Positions 5,855 to 9,060 of a stretch of DNA of 9,060 nucleotides are shown here, piece after piece. The notes under the pieces were generated by a model. That model worked only from the letters and a program-made list of their open reading frames with translations. It was not told where the DNA came from and did not search any database. Where the stretch lies: NCBI GenBank assembly GCA_021840785.1, contig JAKBXD010000011.1:1-9060 (forward strand). Reading direction: 5' to 3'. Positions within the stretch are counted from its first letter, which is position 1. Each line of letters starts with the position of its first letter. This DNA comes from Pseudomonadota bacterium (GTDB lineage Bacteria > Pseudomonadota > Gammaproteobacteria > Acidithiobacillales > Acidithiobacillaceae). The position numbers and the translations under genes were made by a program.

Positions 5855-8668
5855 ATGGACTATAAGCAGACCCTTAACCTTCCCAAAACCGAATTCCCCA
5901 TGCAGGGAAAACTGCCGGAGCGCGAACCCGCGACCTTGGCCCGCTGGCAGGAGCATAACCTCTACGGAACGCTGCAGAAAGCGCGTGCCGAAAGTCCGGC
6001 ATTCATCCTGCATGATGGTCCACCTTACGCCAACGGCAATATTCATATCGGCCATGCGGTCAATAAAGTACTCAAGGACATAATCAACAAGAGCAAGCTG
6101 AGTGAGGGTTTCCGGGTACCTTATGTGCCGGGCTGGGACTGTCACGGGCTGCCTATTGAGATTCAGGTAGAAAAAGAGTTGGGACGTCCCGGCGAAAAAG
6201 TCAGCGGCCAGGCCTTCCGCAATGCCTGCCGTGCTTATGCGGAAAGCCAGATTGCCGGACAACGTCAGGACTTCGAGCGCCTCGGTATTATCGGAGATTG
6301 GGAGAAACCCTATCTGACCATGCACTTCATGGCCGAAGCCAACATCCTGCGGGAACTCGGTCGCCTGACGGTGAAGGGCCAGGTGGTACGCGGTGCCAAG
6401 CCGGTACACTGGTGTGTGGACTGCGGCAGCGCCCTGGCAGAGGCGGAAGTGGAATATCAGGATCGCAGCGATCCTTCCATCGACGTCGCCTTCGTCGTCG
6501 CCGACGCCGCCGACCTGAGCCAACGCCTTGGCCTCGCTGAACCTGCAGAGGCCAGCGTGGCGATCTGGACAACCACACCATGGACCCTGCCCGCCAATCA
6601 GGCGGTCGCCCTGCACCCGGAATATACTTACGTATTGCTGCGCGCCGACAAGCGACACCTGATCCTCGCCGCGGATCTGACAGAAAGCACCCTCGCCCGC
6701 TATGGCCACCCGGAAGCAGAAGTGCTGGCGGAGTTCGCCGGTGCGGTGCTGGAGGGTCTCCAACTCAGGCATCCCTTCCTGGATCGCGAAGTGCCGGTCA
6801 TTCTCGGTCAGCATGTCACCCTGGAGGCGGGTACCGGCTGCGTACATACCGCCCCCGCCCACGGCGTGGATGACTATGAAGCGGCCCGGCGCTATCACCT
6901 GCCCGTAGACAGCCCCTTACTCGGCAACGGCCGCTTCAAAGAGGATCTGCCCCTGGGTCTGGGAGGTATCACCGTGCAGGAAGCCAATGAACGAGTGCCG
7001 GCCCTGCTGCGCGCGCGCAACGCCCTGCTCCACTTTGAAAAAATCCGCCACAGTTATCCCCATTGCTGGCGCCACAAGACCCCCCTGCTCTTTCGCGCCA
7101 CACCCCAGTGGTTCATCAGCATGAGCGCCAATGACCTGCGCGAGAAAGCTATCGAGGCCATCGACGCCACCCGTTGGATTCCCGACTGGGGCAAAGACCG
7201 CATCGCCGGCATGGTCAACCAGCGTCCGGACTGGTGCATCTCCCGGCAACGGGCCTGGGGCGTACCCGTCGCACTCTTCTCCTGTGCCCAGTGCGGCGAA
7301 CCCCTGCGCGATACCGACACTTTTGAGCGTGTCGCCCAGGCGGTGGAGACGGGCGGGGTCGATGCCTGGTTCAACCAGCCGGACAGCGATTTTCTGGCCG
7401 CAGATGCCCACTGCGGTAACTGCGGCCATGAGCATTTCCATAAGGTCACGGACATTCTCGACGTCTGGTTCGACTCCGGCGCCACCCACGCCTTTGTACT
7501 GGAGCAACGCCCCGAACTGCACAGTCCCGCGGATCTTTATCTGGAAGGCTCCGATCAGCATCGCGGCTGGTTCCAATCCTCCCTGCTGGAGTCCGTCGCC
7601 AGCCGCGGGCGGGCACCCTACAAGGCGGTGCTTACCCACGGCTTCACCGTCGACGGCGAAGGTCGGAAGATGAGCAAATCCGTGGGCAATGTCATAGCTC
7701 CGCAGACGATCATCGACCGCTACGGCGCGGACATACTGCGCCTCTGGGTGGCCTCGGAAGACTACCGCAGCGAGATCCCCATCTCCGACACCATCCTCAA
7801 GCAACTGGGCGACAGCTATCGGCGCATCCGCAATACGGCCCGCTATATGCTGGGCAACACTCACGACTTTAATCCGGCCACGGACGCTCTGCCCACAGCG
7901 GAACTGCTGGAAATGGACCGCTGGATGCTGTCCCACACCGCGCTCCTGCAGGAGGAAATCCGCGCGGCCTATGGCGAGTATCAATTCCTCCGCGTCCAGC
8001 AGCGTCTGCATCACTTCTGCTCAGTGGAGCTTGGCGGGCTCTATCTGGATGTGCTCAAGGATCGTCTCTACACCACGCCCGCCGCCTCGCGGGCGCGGCG
8101 CTCGGCGCAGACGGTACTCTGGCAGATGCTCGAAGCCATGGTGGTGTGGATGGCCCCCATCCTGAGCTTCACCGCTGAAGAAATCTGGAACGAGATGGGC
8201 AATCGCTCGTCCCCCAGCGTGTTTTTTGCGCAATATCCGAAAATTACACTAGCTGCCGACAGTGAAGCACTGGATGTACGTTGGGAGCGGCTCAATCGGT
8301 TGCGGGACGCCGTCAATGCCACACTGGAACCCCTGCGTCAGGAAAAAAAGATTGGCTCGGGTCTGGATGCCGAAATCGCCCTTTACGCCAACAGCGACTG
8401 GCATGAGTTTCTTGCACCACTCGGCGAGGAACTGCGCTTTTTCCTGCTGAGTTCCGCGTGCGCCCTGCGCCCCTATGGAGAACGTCCGGAAGGATGCAGC
8501 GATATCATCCCCGGCATCGCCATTCAGGTCCGGCCCAGTGACGCCCAAAAGTGTGCGCGCTGCTGGCATCGCCGCCCGGACATGGGTCGTCATCCCGAGC
8601 ATCCGGATATTTGCAACCGCTGTGTCGGAAATCTCGCCTTACCCGGTGAAACACGGGAGTTCTGCTGA
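5855..8668 (+). CDS. ileS: Isoleucyl-tRNA synthetase IleS
   Basis: This class I synthetase charges tRNA-Ile with isoleucine and hydrolyses misactivated valine. The 937-residue product matches the usual bacterial length (E. coli 938). The catalytic Rossmann fold has HIGH at 64-67 and KMSKS at 605-609. The CP1 editing domain lies between them, with WTTTPWTLP (the threonines at 239-241) and HGVDDY (aspartates 339/340). Further signatures are DWCISRQRAWGVP, WFDSGATHAF and GSDQHRGWF. The C-terminus carries a zinc-binding Cys4 set, C900, C903, C920 and C923, one residue off the E. coli positions. These features point to the standard bacterial type (IleS1) rather than the mupirocin-resistant IleS2. 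It starts 2 nt after the ribF stop, with AGGA (5839-5842) inside ribF 12 nt upstream, so translation is probably coupled to ribF. No T-box or other leader element is visible. Confidence 0.98.
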   Translation: MDYKQTLNLPKTEFPMQGKLPEREPATLARWQEHNLYGTLQKARAESPAFILHDGPPYANGNIHIGHAVNKVLKDIINKSKLSEGFRVPYVPGWDCHGLPIEIQVEKELGRPGEKVSGQAFRNACRAYAESQIAGQRQDFERLGIIGDWEKPYLTMHFMAEANILRELGRLTVKGQVVRGAKPVHWCVDCGSALAEAEVEYQDRSDPSIDVAFVVADAADLSQRLGLAEPAEASVAIWTTTPWTLPANQAVALHPEYTYVLLRADKRHLILAADLTESTLARYGHPEAEVLAEFAGAVLEGLQLRHPFLDREVPVILGQHVTLEAGTGCVHTAPAHGVDDYEAARRYHLPVDSPLLGNGRFKEDLPLGLGGITVQEANERVPALLRARNALLHFEKIRHSYPHCWRHKTPLLFRATPQWFISMSANDLREKAIEAIDATRWIPDWGKDRIAGMVNQRPDWCISRQRAWGVPVALFSCAQCGEPLRDTDTFERVAQAVETGGVDAWFNQPDSDFLAADAHCGNCGHEHFHKVTDILDVWFDSGATHAFVLEQRPELHSPADLYLEGSDQHRGWFQSSLLESVASRGRAPYKAVLTHGFTVDGEGRKMSKSVGNVIAPQTIIDRYGADILRLWVASEDYRSEIPISDTILKQLGDSYRRIRNTARYMLGNTHDFNPATDALPTAELLEMDRWMLSHTALLQEEIRAAYGEYQFLRVQQRLHHFCSVELGGLYLDVLKDRLYTTPAASRARRSAQTVLWQMLEAMVVWMAPILSFTAEEIWNEMGNRSSPSVFFAQYPKITLAADSEALDVRWERLNRLRDAVNATLEPLRQEKKIGSGLDAEIALYANSDWHEFLAPLGEELRFFLLSSACALRPYGERPEGCSDIIPGIAIQVRPSDAQKCARCWHRRPDMGRHPEHPDICNRCVGNLALPGETREFC

Positions 8669-9060
8669 TGCTGCGTTATTTATGGTTATCGCTCGGGGTC
8701 ATTCTGCTGGATCAAGGCGTCAAGCTCTGGTTGAGCCACATCTGGCGAGTGGGACAAGGTATTATCATCATTCCGGGCCTGCTCAATTTCCGCCTGATCC
8801 ACAATACCGGTGCCGCTTTCAGCTTCCTGGCGGGAGCTGGCGGCTGGCAACGCTGGCTGCTCATCGGCATCGCCCTGCTCGTGGTCGCGGTCATCGTCGC
8901 CATCCTGCGACGGCTCAAGCCCGGCTCCACCTGGACCGCCATATCCCTTGCACTGATTCTCGGCGGCGCAGTCGGCAACCTGATTGACCGCATCCGCCTG
9001 GGCTATGTGGTCGATTTTATTGGCGCCCACTGGGGTAGCCTCTACTGGCCCTACTTCAAC
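8668..9060 (+). CDS. lspA: Lipoprotein signal peptidase LspA (signal peptidase II), 3' end cut by window
   Basis: LspA is an inner-membrane aspartyl protease that removes the signal peptide of prolipoproteins after lipidation by Lgt. The first 131 codons are present and the frame is open to the last base. The ATG at 8668 shares its A with the ileS stop TGA, a 1-nt overlap that indicates coupled translation. Visible family features are the N-terminal hydrophobic helix with D15-Q16-x-x-K19, FRLIHNTGAAFSFL (41-54), several hydrophobic segments and GGAVGNLIDRIRLGYVVDFI (99-118). D107 in GNLIDR is the first catalytic aspartate. The second lies in the FNxAD motif, and the window stops right at the FN of that motif (130-131), so completeness of the active site cannot be judged. 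Family proteins are about 160 residues, so roughly 30 residues are missing. Confidence 0.96.
   Translation, partial: MLRYLWLSLGVILLDQGVKLWLSHIWRVGQGIIIIPGLLNFRLIHNTGAAFSFLAGAGGWQRWLLIGIALLVVAVIVAILRRLKPGSTWTAISLALILGGAVGNLIDRIRLGYVVDFIGAHWGSLYWPYFN

Noticed and set aside
6478..6515. GTCGCC/GCCGAC-rich stretch that looks repetitive
   Set aside because: It encodes an ordinary Val/Ala/Asp-rich segment of the IleS editing region, with no exact tandem unit.
5705..8014. Long minus-strand ORFs (397 and 365 codons) opposite ribF/ileS
   Set aside because: They are mirror frames of RibF and IleS, whose motifs are intact on the plus strand. Their translations resemble no protein family I know.

Overview
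This window reads as an ordinary chromosomal housekeeping stretch of a moderately GC-rich Gram-negative proteobacterium. The murJ-ribF-ileS-lspA order and the protein sequences resemble gammaproteobacteria and acidithiobacilli. An Acidithiobacillus-like source is my best guess, but it rests on general resemblance only and was not checked against a database. I see no mobile element, CRISPR array, tRNA, rRNA or sign of recent transfer.

Left part (1-1570): pabB, for p-aminobenzoate and folate synthesis, runs leftward. A possible start codon of the next leftward gene sits at the very edge of the window. Between pabB and the rightward tolC gene lies a compact promoter. Its -35 (TTGACG) and -10 (TATCTT) are 17 bp apart, and the spacer is filled by a near-perfect palindrome of the kind bound by TetR-family repressors.

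Middle part (1571-4913): tolC encodes an outer-membrane efflux channel. It ends inside a perfect 14+1+14 inverted repeat. After a spacer of about 170 bp comes murJ, the lipid II flippase. That spacer holds a -10-like AT-rich box and two tiny ORFs chained by ATGA overlaps into the murJ start. A further 259-bp spacer, in which I recognise no gene, separates murJ from ribF.

Right part (4914-9060): ribF (riboflavin kinase/FAD synthetase), ileS (isoleucyl-tRNA synthetase) and lspA (lipoprotein signal peptidase, cut by the window end) are tightly packed. There are 2 nt between ribF and ileS and a 1-nt overlap between ileS and lspA, so they very probably form one operon. This matches the classical ribF-ileS-lspA cluster of proteobacteria.

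The genes serve cofactor supply (folate, FAD), translation, peptidoglycan precursor export, lipoprotein maturation and efflux. The only part that looks individually regulated is tolC, through its palindrome-containing promoter. I found no previously undescribed system. The points most worth a second look are non-coding: the tolC promoter/operator, the hairpin at the tolC stop codon, and the leader of murJ.
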